A program made the translations under genes and the position numbers. The notes under the pieces were generated by a model that was not told the DNA's origin, ran no database searches, and saw only the letters and a program-made list of their open reading frames with translations. DNA of 24,720 nucleotides from a virus, in the IMG/VR virus record IMGVR_UViG_3300047276_000263, positions 1 to 24,720 of that record; one strand, 5' to 3'. Numbering within the stretch: position 1 is the stretch's first letter; every line of letters begins with the position of its first letter. Below are positions 1-5,072 of the stretch, piece after piece.

Positions 1-660
1 CGCTGCGCTTGCCCACGCATTGCTGCTAGTCATGTCGGCCACGCGCATCCCATCTACCTTGATTGCTTCGCTGGCCTTGTTGCCCTCTGCAATCTTGGCG
101 GTGGGGATAATGTCTGGGGCTACACGGTTCTCGACGTGCCACCAGAAGGATGTCTCTAGCTCAATGAGCTTCTCGATGTAGTCGTCATCCCGATCCACCT
201 TGCAATACTGTGGCTCGTCATTGCCACGGATCACAGAGAAGTAGCAGAACAACCGATTGGTTACGGCCATGTAGTGCTGCAACTGCGGTGCATAGTAGCG
301 GGCCTTATCCCAGAGGTTCGCGCTATTGCTACTGTGCTTCATCTCTAGGAAGGTATCGTGGTTGCTGATCCACCGATCCACATGGCCGAACATAAACTTG
401 TGGGTAGGATGCTCGAAGAAGGGAGGTGGGTCGATCACCTCGAAGCCAGACATACGAGCGAACCATTCGGCGTGGAAGTTCTCGGTGCGTAGGCCAAGCT
501 GCACACGGAACACACCAGATAAATCGTCTGGCTGCTTCTCTCCGATCTTCTCTAGATATAGGTCCAGCCATTCACCACACATGATGCGGCTGGCATCCGA
601 GCCACCGATACCCTTGGACCTATTGAGGGTAGCCATGGTGTTGACAAATGTTAGTGTCAT
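1..660 (-). CDS. YqaJ-type viral recombinase exonuclease, partial (C-terminus off window)
   Basis: This is a phage recombination nuclease of the YqaJ / lambda-exonuclease PD-(D/E)XK fold. Family members degrade one strand of a duplex so that a partner annealing protein can load. The 220 visible residues show the N-terminal signature RSKGIGGSDA (residues 14-23), an acidic residue at E60 in LGLRTE, D95 in GHVDRW, and the catalytic E106-M-K108 in FLEMKHSS. A later FWWHVENRVAPD stretch is also typical of the family. The start at 660 is set by AGGAG seven bases upstream, in a leader (AAGGAGAACACA) almost identical to that of the 2916 gene. The frame is open to the left edge, so the gene is cut by the window. 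It has its own predicted promoter at 687-715. The function is known for the family; the RecT-like partner outside the window is inferred. Confidence 0.88.
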   Translation of the reverse strand, partial: MTLTFVNTMATLNRSKGIGGSDASRIMCGEWLDLYLEKIGEKQPDDLSGVFRVQLGLRTENFHAEWFARMSGFEVIDPPPFFEHPTHKFMFGHVDRWISNHDTFLEMKHSSNSANLWDKARYYAPQLQHYMAVTNRLFCYFSVIRGNDEPQYCKVDRDDDYIEKLIELETSFWWHVENRVAPDIIPTAKIAEGNKASEAIKVDGMRVADMTSSNAWASAA

Positions 661-681
661 TGTGTTCTCCTTGTTGTTGAT

Positions 682-715
682 ACTGCGTTATTGCAGCAAG
701 CTACATTCTTGTCAA
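682..715 (-). promoter_or_regulatory. Early leftward promoter with overlapping palindromic operator
   Basis: On the minus strand a perfect -35 TTGACA (715-710) is followed after 17 bases by a weak -10 AATAAC (692-687), ahead of the exonuclease gene. The -10 lies inside the imperfect palindrome CTGCAATAACGCAG (696-683, minus strand). A sister site, CTGCATATACGCAG, lies within the other early promoter at 2946-2959. A repressor bound here would block polymerase. The sequence pattern is seen directly; the regulatory role is inferred, and the two small HTH proteins at 1822-2260 are the obvious candidate binders. Confidence 0.6.
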
Positions 716-1060
716 TAGCTTGTCTGCATTTTCCAACCGCTCCAACCAGAACAATATCTTTTCTTCCGTTGGTTTGCCTGCCTCTATGAACTGGGCAGGC
801 AGCGGCATGTTGGGATATTTGTGGGTCTTTACCACTTCACGACAGGCTTCTTTGAATGCAGCGCAAGGCATATCTTGAAGCACTGAGATGTAGATTTTTA
901 GCCCGGTCTTTTCTGGCAATGATGCGCGAAAGACTTGGGCTATTGCCTCTAATGCGGAGGCTACTTCTTCAAGCGAGGCCGGAGCTTGAGCCCGCCTCAC
1001 TGCGAGGAGGGCGGGCGAAAGCTCCAATCGAGCTTGTTCAGCGGTCCAGTTCTCCGGCAA
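701..1060 (-). CDS. Conserved hypothetical, replication-module protein (possible helicase-loader-like)
   Basis: This reading frame sits between the replication-associated gene at 1038-1415 and the exonuclease. The informative part reads LSPALLAVRRAQAP followed by a helical region and KTHKYPNMPLPAQF near the C-terminus. That layout resembles short phage and prophage proteins encoded beside replication genes, but I cannot name a family, and a helicase-loader role is a guess from context. The frame extends upstream to an ATG at 1282, but most of that extension lies inside the well-conserved neighbouring gene in another frame and looks like a shadow. I chose TTG at 1060, which leaves a 23-base overlap. 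TTG at 1027 and GTG at 1000 are alternatives, and none has a good Shine-Dalgarno. The stop at 701-703 abuts the promoter of the next gene. Confidence 0.5.
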   Translation of the reverse strand: MPENWTAEQARLELSPALLAVRRAQAPASLEEVASALEAIAQVFRASLPEKTGLKIYISVLQDMPCAAFKEACREVVKTHKYPNMPLPAQFIEAGKPTEEKILFWLERLENADKLLTRM

Positions 1061-1415
1061 TCGGCGGTGTCGGTTCAGCCAACTCACTAAATAATTGGTT
1101 GAGTCGTTGACGATTTGCTTCAGCCACAGTGGAGGTGTTGGCAAAAACAGATTGGTGTGGTCGCTGGATTGCGAAGGATCGGCGTATCCAGTTACGCCAC
1201 GTTGCGTCCCAATCGAGTTTCGTGCCGCCTGTACCGCGCCAGTAATCGCGGAACTTATGGGTTTCAAACTCTGTGTTGACATTGGGGTGTTGCTCCTTTG
1301 CCCACAGTATATCTTCTTGTCTTGGCTCCCAGTTATCGGGAAGCCGATGGGCTTGGCTGTGTTTCTTCCTTGGTCTGCTTTCGTCGAATGGTTTTATCCG
1401 ACTCTCTGTTCCCAT
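1038..1415 (-). CDS. Phage replication-associated protein (C-terminal replication-protein motif, stand-alone)
   Basis: This 125-aa protein carries, at about residues 24-80, the pattern LPDNWEP...DILWAKEQHP...KFRDYWRG...DWDATWRNWIRR. A very similar Trp-rich block ends many phage replication proteins, where it follows an N-terminal DUF1376 or winged-helix domain. Here it stands alone, with only a short basic N-terminus before it, so the N-terminal replication domain is either absent or encoded elsewhere. The start at 1415 has a strong AAAGGAGATAGACAAATG context and lies inside the end of the DUF1064 gene (22-base overlap), which suggests translational coupling. The C-terminal tail beyond the Trp block is variable and overlaps the next gene. 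The motif is seen directly; a role in replication initiation is inferred from family context. Confidence 0.72.
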   Translation of the reverse strand: MGTESRIKPFDESRPRKKHSQAHRLPDNWEPRQEDILWAKEQHPNVNTEFETHKFRDYWRGTGGTKLDWDATWRNWIRRSFAIQRPHQSVFANTSTVAEANRQRLNQLFSELAEPTPPIAGELDR

Positions 1416-1825
1416 TTGTCTATCTCCTTTGCTGGGATTTCATTGATCGAGATTGCGTAGGATGCCTCGACCATTTTCTTTTTAAGGGCATACACATCTG
1501 TAACCATGCCCTTCACATCTTCAACTACGACACGCTCAATCCTATGCCGTTCGTCTAGAACCGCATAGCGAAAGTCACCACGATAAGTAGTAATTGGTTT
1601 ACTGTTAATGGTGATAGGGAATTTAGGTTGTAACTCAAGGCCCTCGATCTTGCCTTGTTCTTGCATGGCTTTCAGTTGCAGATAGCGTTTACCTTCTGCC
1701 GCTGACGCAAACCAGAACCCATCTATGTGTTCGCCCTTGGCATTATACTTACCACGCCTAGACTTGGGCTGTGGTTTGGGCGGCTCATCACCCGGCTTTT
1801 TTATGATGAGCTTTTTGAATCTCAT
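1394..1825 (-). CDS. DUF1064 family PD-(D/E)XK nuclease-like protein
   Basis: This 143-aa protein matches the DUF1064 phage family. After a basic Pro/Lys N-terminus comes GKYNAKGEHIDGFWFASAAE (residues 25-44), then LELQPKFPI (63-71), YRGDFRYAV (81-89) and VVEDVKGM (100-107). The acidic and lysine residues E44, D84 and D103-V-K105 fit a PD-(D/E)XK nuclease core. The substrate is not established; a role in resolving or trimming branched DNA during replication and recombination is plausible beside the exonuclease. The ATG overlaps the stop of the upstream HTH gene (ATGA), and the C-terminus overlaps the downstream replication gene, so it sits in the middle of a coupled leftward operon. The family assignment is confident; the biochemical role is inferred. 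Confidence 0.85.
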   Translation of the reverse strand: MRFKKLIIKKPGDEPPKPQPKSRRGKYNAKGEHIDGFWFASAAEGKRYLQLKAMQEQGKIEGLELQPKFPITINSKPITTYRGDFRYAVLDERHRIERVVVEDVKGMVTDVYALKKKMVEASYAISINEIPAKEIDKWEQRVG

Positions 1826-2085
1826 TCTGTCGGGTCCTTGGCTTCGATGTTTAGTTTAAGTCCGAGAGAAATGCACCAACACATAAGCCAGAAGCAACCT
1901 GGAAGTTTAACTCCTGCCTCCCATTTATTTACTAAACCCTCAGACACACCGAGGGTAGAGCATAGTTCTTCTTGGCTTATGCCGAGATACTTTCGTCTTG
2001 CGACGAGCTTTGATATTATCTCTTTATAGAATACTTGTTCAGTCTGGCTGAGTGCTGTGGAATGTACCTTCCGAGGTACCTCCAC
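1822..2085 (-). CDS. XRE/Cro-type helix-turn-helix regulator
   Basis: The C-terminal half contains a clear XRE-family helix-turn-helix: LVARRKYLGISQEELCSTLG followed by VSEGLVNKWEAGVKLP, the usual recognition helix and E-x-G/K turn. A short Trp/Cys-rich hydrophobic end (CFWLMCWCISLGLKL) follows. Such proteins bind operator DNA as dimers. The frame is open back to an ATG at 2211, but that N-terminal stretch lies inside the neighbouring HTH gene in another frame. I therefore chose GTG at 2085, giving 87 aa; no start has a convincing Shine-Dalgarno and the start is uncertain. Its stop overlaps the DUF1064 start. It is a candidate binder of the palindromes at 683-696 and 2946-2959. The HTH is seen; the target is inferred. 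Confidence 0.68.
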   Translation of the reverse strand: MEVPRKVHSTALSQTEQVFYKEIISKLVARRKYLGISQEELCSTLGVSEGLVNKWEAGVKLPGCFWLMCWCISLGLKLNIEAKDPTE

Positions 2086-2260
2086 TCTGTTGACCCAGAT
2101 AGCCAGCGATCTTTTGGGCTGTGCAGAATCGTAGGTCGCACCCATTAAGGGCTCGATAGTAGGTGCTATCAGGGACTCCGGCGCTAACAAAGGCTTGCTT
2201 GAGGTTGACATTGTTCGCCTCCGCGAGTTTCGTTAGTTGTTCGAGGTAGTTTGTGAGCAT
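2039..2260 (-). CDS. Small helix-turn-helix DNA-binding protein
   Basis: This 73-aa protein has a lambda-repressor-like helix-turn-helix: LKQAFVSAGVPDSTYYRALN then DLRFCTAQKIAGYL, with an amphipathic leader helix (YLEQLTKLAEANN) before it and a polar tail after it. The start at 2260 is chosen because GGAAGGAGG ends eight bases before the ATG. A longer frame to 2326 exists but runs into the upstream gene and has no better ribosome site. The gene overlaps the extended frame of the second HTH protein downstream, so the two regulators are tightly packed and probably co-translated. The small size and position in the early operon are like Cro-type or late-switch regulators. Operator specificity cannot be read from the sequence. 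Confidence 0.75.
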   Translation of the reverse strand: MLTNYLEQLTKLAEANNVNLKQAFVSAGVPDSTYYRALNGCDLRFCTAQKIAGYLGQQSGGTSEGTFHSTQPD

Positions 2261-2303
2261 AAGGGTAGCCTCCTTCCTCAAGATACTGCCCTTATGCAGT
2301 TGG

Positions 2304-2483
2304 TCAAGCGTTCTTCTCTCGCTCATATACTTCGCGTTCTAGTTCCGCGATCTGTTGGTGCAGCCTTAGATACTCGTGGCTTTCGGGATGTGCTTGGCGG
2401 GCGAGTTCAAGGCGCACAGCTATGCGCGCCCTGAGTACGCCCAAGGTATCCCTTGGCTTGGCTGCGATCTGGTTTCGCAGCAT
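2304..2483 (-). CDS. Small helical hypothetical protein
   Basis: This 59-aa protein of unknown function is rich in Arg, Glu, Leu and Ala and looks almost wholly helical, with a likely short coiled coil in EYLRLHQQIAELEREVYERE. No domain is recognised. The ATG at 2483 shares a TGATG junction with the stop of the upstream gene, and GAGGAAG lies six bases before it, which supports coupled translation. Bases 2461-2481 form a perfect 7-bp-arm inverted repeat that starts at codon 1 of this gene, so initiation may be structure sensitive. Its place in a tight early operon and the good ribosome site support a real gene. Confidence 0.65.
   Translation of the reverse strand: MLRNQIAAKPRDTLGVLRARIAVRLELARQAHPESHEYLRLHQQIAELEREVYEREKNA
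2461..2481 (-). promoter_or_regulatory. Inverted repeat overlapping the start codon of the 2483 gene
   Basis: GCTGCGA (2461-2467) and TCGCAGC (2475-2481) are perfect 7-bp arms around a 7-base spacer. In the leftward transcript the hairpin begins at the G of the ATG and could hinder initiation until an upstream ribosome melts it. The arms also resemble the CTGC...GCAG arms of the early operators but with wider spacing. The structure is seen; any role is inferred. Confidence 0.4.
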
Positions 2484-2791
2484 CAAACTTCCTCATTCTC
2501 GATGAGATAGTTTGCTGCCTCGGCACCCTTCTTCTTCGCCTCATCGGCTGCGCGGGTAGCCTCGCCAGCAGCAAGCCACTTCTCCACGGTTTCAGTCGGC
2601 ACGATTTCTGCTTGGACAAAATCATCGCCTGACCCTGCGACATACTCCTTATAGCCAAGCGATTTGAAGGTATGCTCTGGTTTGAAGATCATGCTGAATG
2701 CTTGCATGTTTTCCGGCGTTGCCGGAAGCATGATGGCAGACCCCCACCCATGACGGATGACGATCTGGTGCGAGTTACGAGTTGCTTTCAT
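2483..2791 (-). CDS. Hypothetical early protein
   Basis: This 102-aa protein of unknown function has an N-terminal half with short beta-like segments (HQIVIRHGWGSAIMLPA) and a C-terminal half that becomes a charged Ala/Glu/Lys helix (EKWLAAGEATRAADEAKKKG). No catalytic motif or membrane segment is seen. The start at 2791 is preferred over the upstream ATG at 2812 because CAGGAGAATCACCAC places a Shine-Dalgarno just before it, matching the leaders of neighbouring early genes. It follows the 35-aa membrane peptide by 17 bases, and its stop overlaps the start of the next gene. Context suggests a small host-takeover or regulatory protein, but nothing in the sequence proves this. Confidence 0.72.
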   Translation of the reverse strand: MKATRNSHQIVIRHGWGSAIMLPATPENMQAFSMIFKPEHTFKSLGYKEYVAGSGDDFVQAEIVPTETVEKWLAAGEATRAADEAKKKGAEAANYLIENEEV

Positions 2792-2808
2792 GTGGTGATT
2801 CTCCTGAA

Positions 2809-2916
2809 TCATTGGCCGAGCAGGATGCTTCCGGCAGTGAAGAAAAAGATCACGAACCCCGCAGCGGCGAGGGCTCCGATAGCGACAGCGATTGCGTCAA
2901 TGATACTGTTGATCAT
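2809..2916 (-). CDS. 35-aa single-span membrane peptide
   Basis: This short gene encodes a 35-residue peptide consisting almost entirely of one hydrophobic helix: an N-terminal MINSIIDAIA, then AVAIGALAAAGFVIFFFTAG and a short polar end. The start at 2916 has an excellent AAAGGAGAACACAC leader, nearly identical to those of the 660 and 3526 genes, and it is the first gene after the predicted promoter at 2940-2968. It would insert in the inner membrane as a single span. Functions of such phage peptides range from holin-like depolarisation to superinfection exclusion or modulation of a host membrane protein. Its early rather than late position argues against a classical holin. The coding call rests on ribosome site, composition and spacing. 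Confidence 0.7.
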   Translation of the reverse strand: MINSIIDAIAVAIGALAAAGFVIFFFTAGSILLGQ

Positions 2917-2939
2917 GTGTGTTCTCCTTTAGCGTTAGG

Positions 2940-2968
2940 ATGCTACTGCATATACGCAGTGATGTAAA
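2940..2968 (-). promoter_or_regulatory. Early leftward promoter with palindromic operator in the spacer
   Basis: On the minus strand TTTACA (2968-2963), a 17-base spacer and TAGCAT (2945-2940) make a good sigma-70-type promoter. The spacer and first -10 base carry the near-perfect 16-bp palindrome ACTGCATATACGCAGT (2945-2960, one mismatched pair). The promoter lies directly after a terminator hairpin and before the strong ribosome site of the 2916 gene, so it should drive the whole early operon. Binding at the palindrome would occlude both promoter elements. Confidence 0.65.
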
Positions 2969-2992
2969 CCCCTGACCCGAGTGAGTCAGGGG
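2969..2992 (-). terminator. Terminator-like hairpin after the 172-aa gene
   Basis: CCCCTGAC and GTCAGGGG form a perfect 8-bp stem with an 8-base loop, 15 bases past the stop of the leftward 3008-3526 gene. On the minus strand the stem is followed only by TTT, so it is a weak intrinsic terminator. It separates that gene from the promoter that starts next to it. Confidence 0.6.
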
Positions 2993-3007
2993 CTATTGAA
3001 GTGGGGC

Positions 3008-3526
3008 CTATGCAGCCTCCACTCCACCGCCCTGCGGAACCTCGCGAGAGCCGATGGCGAACCGCTTGGCGCGTTCCATCGCTTGCGTGGAAAACTCGCG
3101 TTGCTGTGTGGGGCGAGCTACCGGAGGCTCGAAGGATTCGCCAGTGTGTTGAGTGTAAACCTCACTAGCGAGTGTCATCAGATTGGAGAGCGTAGCCTCT
3201 TGGAGTTCGAGGCGCTCGGCCCAGTCAACTGCGCGGTTGAGTGCAAGCTCGGAGAGTTCATCGCCGCGGTGGCTGCGGGCTGCCATCACCACCTTCTGCT
3301 TGGCTGCGTCGAGGTCTTGCTGGGTGCGCTGCAAGGTAAGCGCGGTGCTGTACGCGATCCCGTTCAGTACACGCTTCTGCGCGTAGGCGAGTCGATTAAT
3401 CTCGGTCGGTACACCATCGCGCTCAACAACTACCTTGTCAGTTAGCTCAGTAGCGATGACCTGGAGGGCTTCGATCAGAGAGATGGCCTTGGCGGTGGAG
3501 GTCTTTGAAGATTGGTTCTTGCTCAT
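3008..3526 (-). CDS. Hypothetical early protein, helical
   Basis: This 172-aa protein of unknown function is the first leftward gene. It begins with a Ser/Lys-rich segment (MSKNQSSKTSTAKAISLIEA), continues through long helices rich in Ala, Leu, Gln and Glu (TLQRTQQDLDAAKQKVVMAA; LNRAVDWAERLELQEA) and ends in a basic, Gly/Pro-containing tail. No signal peptide, membrane span or catalytic motif is seen. The start at 3526 is fixed by AAGGAGAACTTAC just upstream; the much longer open frame reaching 3763 lies in the control region and lacks support. It has its own short transcription unit, closed by the hairpin at 2969-2992. It faces the rightward late genes across a 368-base divergent region, so its promoter should lie there. 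Confidence 0.8.
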   Translation of the reverse strand: MSKNQSSKTSTAKAISLIEALQVIATELTDKVVVERDGVPTEINRLAYAQKRVLNGIAYSTALTLQRTQQDLDAAKQKVVMAARSHRGDELSELALNRAVDWAERLELQEATLSNLMTLASEVYTQHTGESFEPPVARPTQQREFSTQAMERAKRFAIGSREVPQGGGVEAA

Positions 3527-3894
3527 GTAAGTTCTCCTTGTGGCCGGGGGATTTCCCGGTAGCCTCCCGCAGCAGCCGAGGCTCACATCCAGGCAACTGA
3601 CTTCTCGAGGGACCCGAGCGCACGGAGCCACGCGCAGCGCAGCGAGCATGGCGAGTACGCCGGGACGGAAGTCGGTTGACAGGATGGGAGTGGATGCAAG
3701 GAAAGAGGCGTACGGGAAAGAACACGGACGCCTAGGGGAACGGAATGGGTAAGGGCCAAACACACAAAGGCATCAGAGCCGAGTCCGGCGCGCCGAAAGA
3801 AGCCCGAGTCACCGCCCCTTCAGTCTATCAGTCAGGGTCAGTAGAGCAATCGGTACATTGACAGGGTATTCGAGAGAGCCGTAGGAGGGGGGAC
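3527..3894. other. Divergent non-coding control region
   Basis: These 368 bases separate the leftward early arm from the rightward late arm and show no convincing gene on either strand. The plus strand is purine/G-rich. Visible structure includes the inverted repeat CCGGG/CCCGG (3544-3559) in the leader of the leftward gene, GCCTC/GAGGC (3552-3572), the perfect palindrome CGGCGCGCCG near 3785-3794 flanked by CCGAGTC repeats (3779-3785 and 3804-3810), and three TCAGT copies (3820, 3828, 3838). TTGACA occurs at 3676-3681 and 3858-3863, but neither has a good -10 at normal spacing. Position next to terS makes a packaging or replication-origin role possible; that is inference only. Confidence 0.55.
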
Positions 3895-3948
3895 ATGGGG
3901 GGAGGCACAACCTTAGCTTCAGTCCTCCTCAAGTCAGGTAAGGAGTGA
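3895..3948 (+). CDS. 17-codon leader ORF upstream of terS
   Basis: This short frame starts with ATG at 3895 after a very strong AGGAGGGGGGAC ribosome site and encodes MGGGTTLASVLLKSGKE, ending with TGA only three bases before the terS ATG. The last codons (AAG GAG TGA) contain the Shine-Dalgarno of terS, so a ribosome finishing the leader would sit on the next start. A CCTCCTC run at 3924-3930, inside the leader, can pair with AGGAGG at 3883-3888, so the transcript could hide its own ribosome site. This looks like translational coupling or attenuation control of terminase, though the peptide itself may have no function. It could also be a chance frame in a G-rich leader. Confidence 0.4.
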   Translation: MGGGTTLASVLLKSGKE

Positions 3949-3951
3949 CGT

Positions 3952-4359
3952 ATGCCTATGCGACCAGCAGTGAAAGACACAGAGTTCGTACCCTCAGTGC
4001 AAGGTAAGCTGACGGCCCTCCAAGATAAGTTCGTGGATCAATACATTGCAAACGGTGGGAACGGTAAACAGGCAGCGATAGATGCTGGTTACAGTGAGAA
4101 AGCCGCTGCGGAAAGTGCGTATGTGCTACTGCGTAAGCCACAGATAAGCCAAGAGATATATAGGCGCACCGTAGAACAAATCGGGTTGGCCGCTCCAAAG
4201 GCTCTAGGAACGATTGTTGGGCTCATAGACAAAGCCAAGTCCGATTACGTGAAGCTTGAAGCAGCTAAAGACATCCTTGATCGGTCTGGTATGCGTCCTC
4301 CTGAGCGAGTGAACCACAAGGTAGATACCGATATAGTTGTGAAGATCGACTTGGGGTAG
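3952..4359 (+). CDS. terS: Terminase small subunit
   Basis: This 135-aa protein matches the Terminase_2 small-subunit family. The diagnostic region is LTALQDKFVDQYIANGGNGK followed by QAAIDAGYSEKAAAESAYVLLRKPQI (residues about 20-66), a helix-turn-helix-like DNA-recognition segment. A helical oligomerisation part (APKALGTIVGLIDKAKSDYVKLEAAKDIL) and a short C-terminal tail complete it. TerS recognises the packaging site on phage DNA and hands it to TerL. The ATG at 3952 follows AAGGAGTGACGT. It opens the late rightward arm, directly after the control region and leader ORF, with TerL seven genes later. That separation from TerL by several tiny genes is somewhat unusual. Confidence 0.88.
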   Translation: MPMRPAVKDTEFVPSVQGKLTALQDKFVDQYIANGGNGKQAAIDAGYSEKAAAESAYVLLRKPQISQEIYRRTVEQIGLAAPKALGTIVGLIDKAKSDYVKLEAAKDILDRSGMRPPERVNHKVDTDIVVKIDLG

Positions 4360-4560
4360 CTACTCTGGGTTGTATAGATCAACTCTTAAGTAGGGCTGAA
4401 TGGTTGAGTGTGGTGTGAGGGTAGGGGTGGGTCAAAAACAGTAGCCATACAGGGTAGCGAGGTCCCCCTTAAATATTTTTCCCCCTCAAAGTTCGATCAG
4501 TCCATTCCTCTTATGGTTCGTGTATGTCTTTAGTGTGTGGTCTTTGGTGAGAGGTGTGTC
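4360..4560 (+). other. Intergenic region between terS and the tiny-gene cassette
   Basis: About 200 bases without a credible gene. The plus strand is G/T-rich (repeated GTGTGG and GGGTAGGGG elements) and contains a short AT-rich core, CCCTTAAATATTTTTCCCC (about 4476-4494). There is no strong hairpin before the T-run, so I do not call a terminator. It could hold a promoter for the downstream cassette, but no clean -35/-10 pair is seen. Confidence 0.4.
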
Positions 4561-4896
4561 TTGGCTACTCCGTTGTGGCAGAGGAAGGCGGGTCAGGACC
4601 CTCAGGGTGGGTTGAATGCTGCTGGTCGTGCTTCTTACAAGAGGGAGACTGGTGGTAATTTGAAGCCTCCGGTGAAGGGTGCGCCTAGTGGCCCTGAGGA
4701 TATGATGCGTAAGGGCAAGTTCCTTGTGCGTATGGGTAGTGCTTCTGGTCCTTTGAAGGATGAGAAGGGTAGGCCCACGAGGTTGAAGTTATCGTTGGAG
4801 GCTTGGGGTCATGGAGGTGACAAGGCTTCTGCGGTGGCGAAGGGTCGGGCGTTGTTGGCTCGGTATCGTGCTTTGAAGAAGAAGGGTGGTAAGTGA
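4561..4896 (+). CDS. DUF6321-like small phage protein
   Basis: This 111-aa basic protein begins LATPLWQRKAGQDPQGGLNA with the TTG read as Met, then GRASYKRETGGNLKPPVKG and, near the C-terminus, PTRLKLSLEAWG followed by a Lys/Arg-rich helix. This layout matches a small phage family I recognise as DUF6321, usually found beside terminase genes; its function is unknown. The TTG start at 4561 follows GAGAGG and fits the conserved N-terminus; the frame opens at 4537 but the first eight residues do not belong to the family. The stop overlaps the next ATG (TGATG). The strong positive charge suggests nucleic-acid contact, which is inference. Confidence 0.72.
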   Translation: MATPLWQRKAGQDPQGGLNAAGRASYKRETGGNLKPPVKGAPSGPEDMMRKGKFLVRMGSASGPLKDEKGRPTRLKLSLEAWGHGGDKASAVAKGRALLARYRALKKKGGK

Positions 4897-5072
4897 TGGC
4901 GAAGCAACCTCCTTTGGGGAGTGGCGCTCGGTTCAAGGCGTTAGTCTCGAAGTTGAAGAAGCAGGATGTGGATGATCCGAAGGCTTTGGCTGCTTCGATT
5001 GGTCGTAAGAAGTATGGTGCGGCCAAGATGGCTGCTTTAGCGAAGAAGGGAAAGATGGATGCCAAAGGTTGA
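4896..5072 (+). CDS. Small basic phage protein (GSGARF type)
   Basis: A 58-residue lysine-rich protein, beginning MAKQPPLGSGARFKALVSKL and ending with IGRKKYGAAKMAALAKKG. Short proteins with this GSGxRF...AASIGRKKYG layout are common in tailed phages near structural genes, with no assigned function. The ATG at 4896 overlaps the previous stop, and the end overlaps the next gene by 14 bases. Dense packing and the conserved-looking motif make this a real gene despite its size. It could be a minor virion or DNA-associated protein, but the sequence gives no direct proof. Confidence 0.7.
   Translation: MAKQPPLGSGARFKALVSKLKKQDVDDPKALAASIGRKKYGAAKMAALAKKGKMDAKG

Noticed and set aside
2809-2916. Classical holin
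   Set aside because: One span only, early position, and no endolysin or spanin gene beside it.
3540-3752. 70-codon plus-strand frame, and minus-strand frames, in the control region
   Set aside because: TTG start without ribosome site, biased Gly/Arg composition and no motif; more likely non-coding.
3600-3760. tRNA gene in the control region
   Set aside because: Several short stems are present but no cloverleaf with a T-loop (GTTCRANNC) or acceptor pairing could be found on either strand.
3527-3763. N-terminal extension of the leftward 172-aa protein
   Set aside because: A start with a strong Shine-Dalgarno exists at 3526 and the extension is Pro/Arg/Cys-rich with no family character.
4470-4500. 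Intrinsic terminator after terS
   Set aside because: A T-run is present but no adequate stem precedes it.
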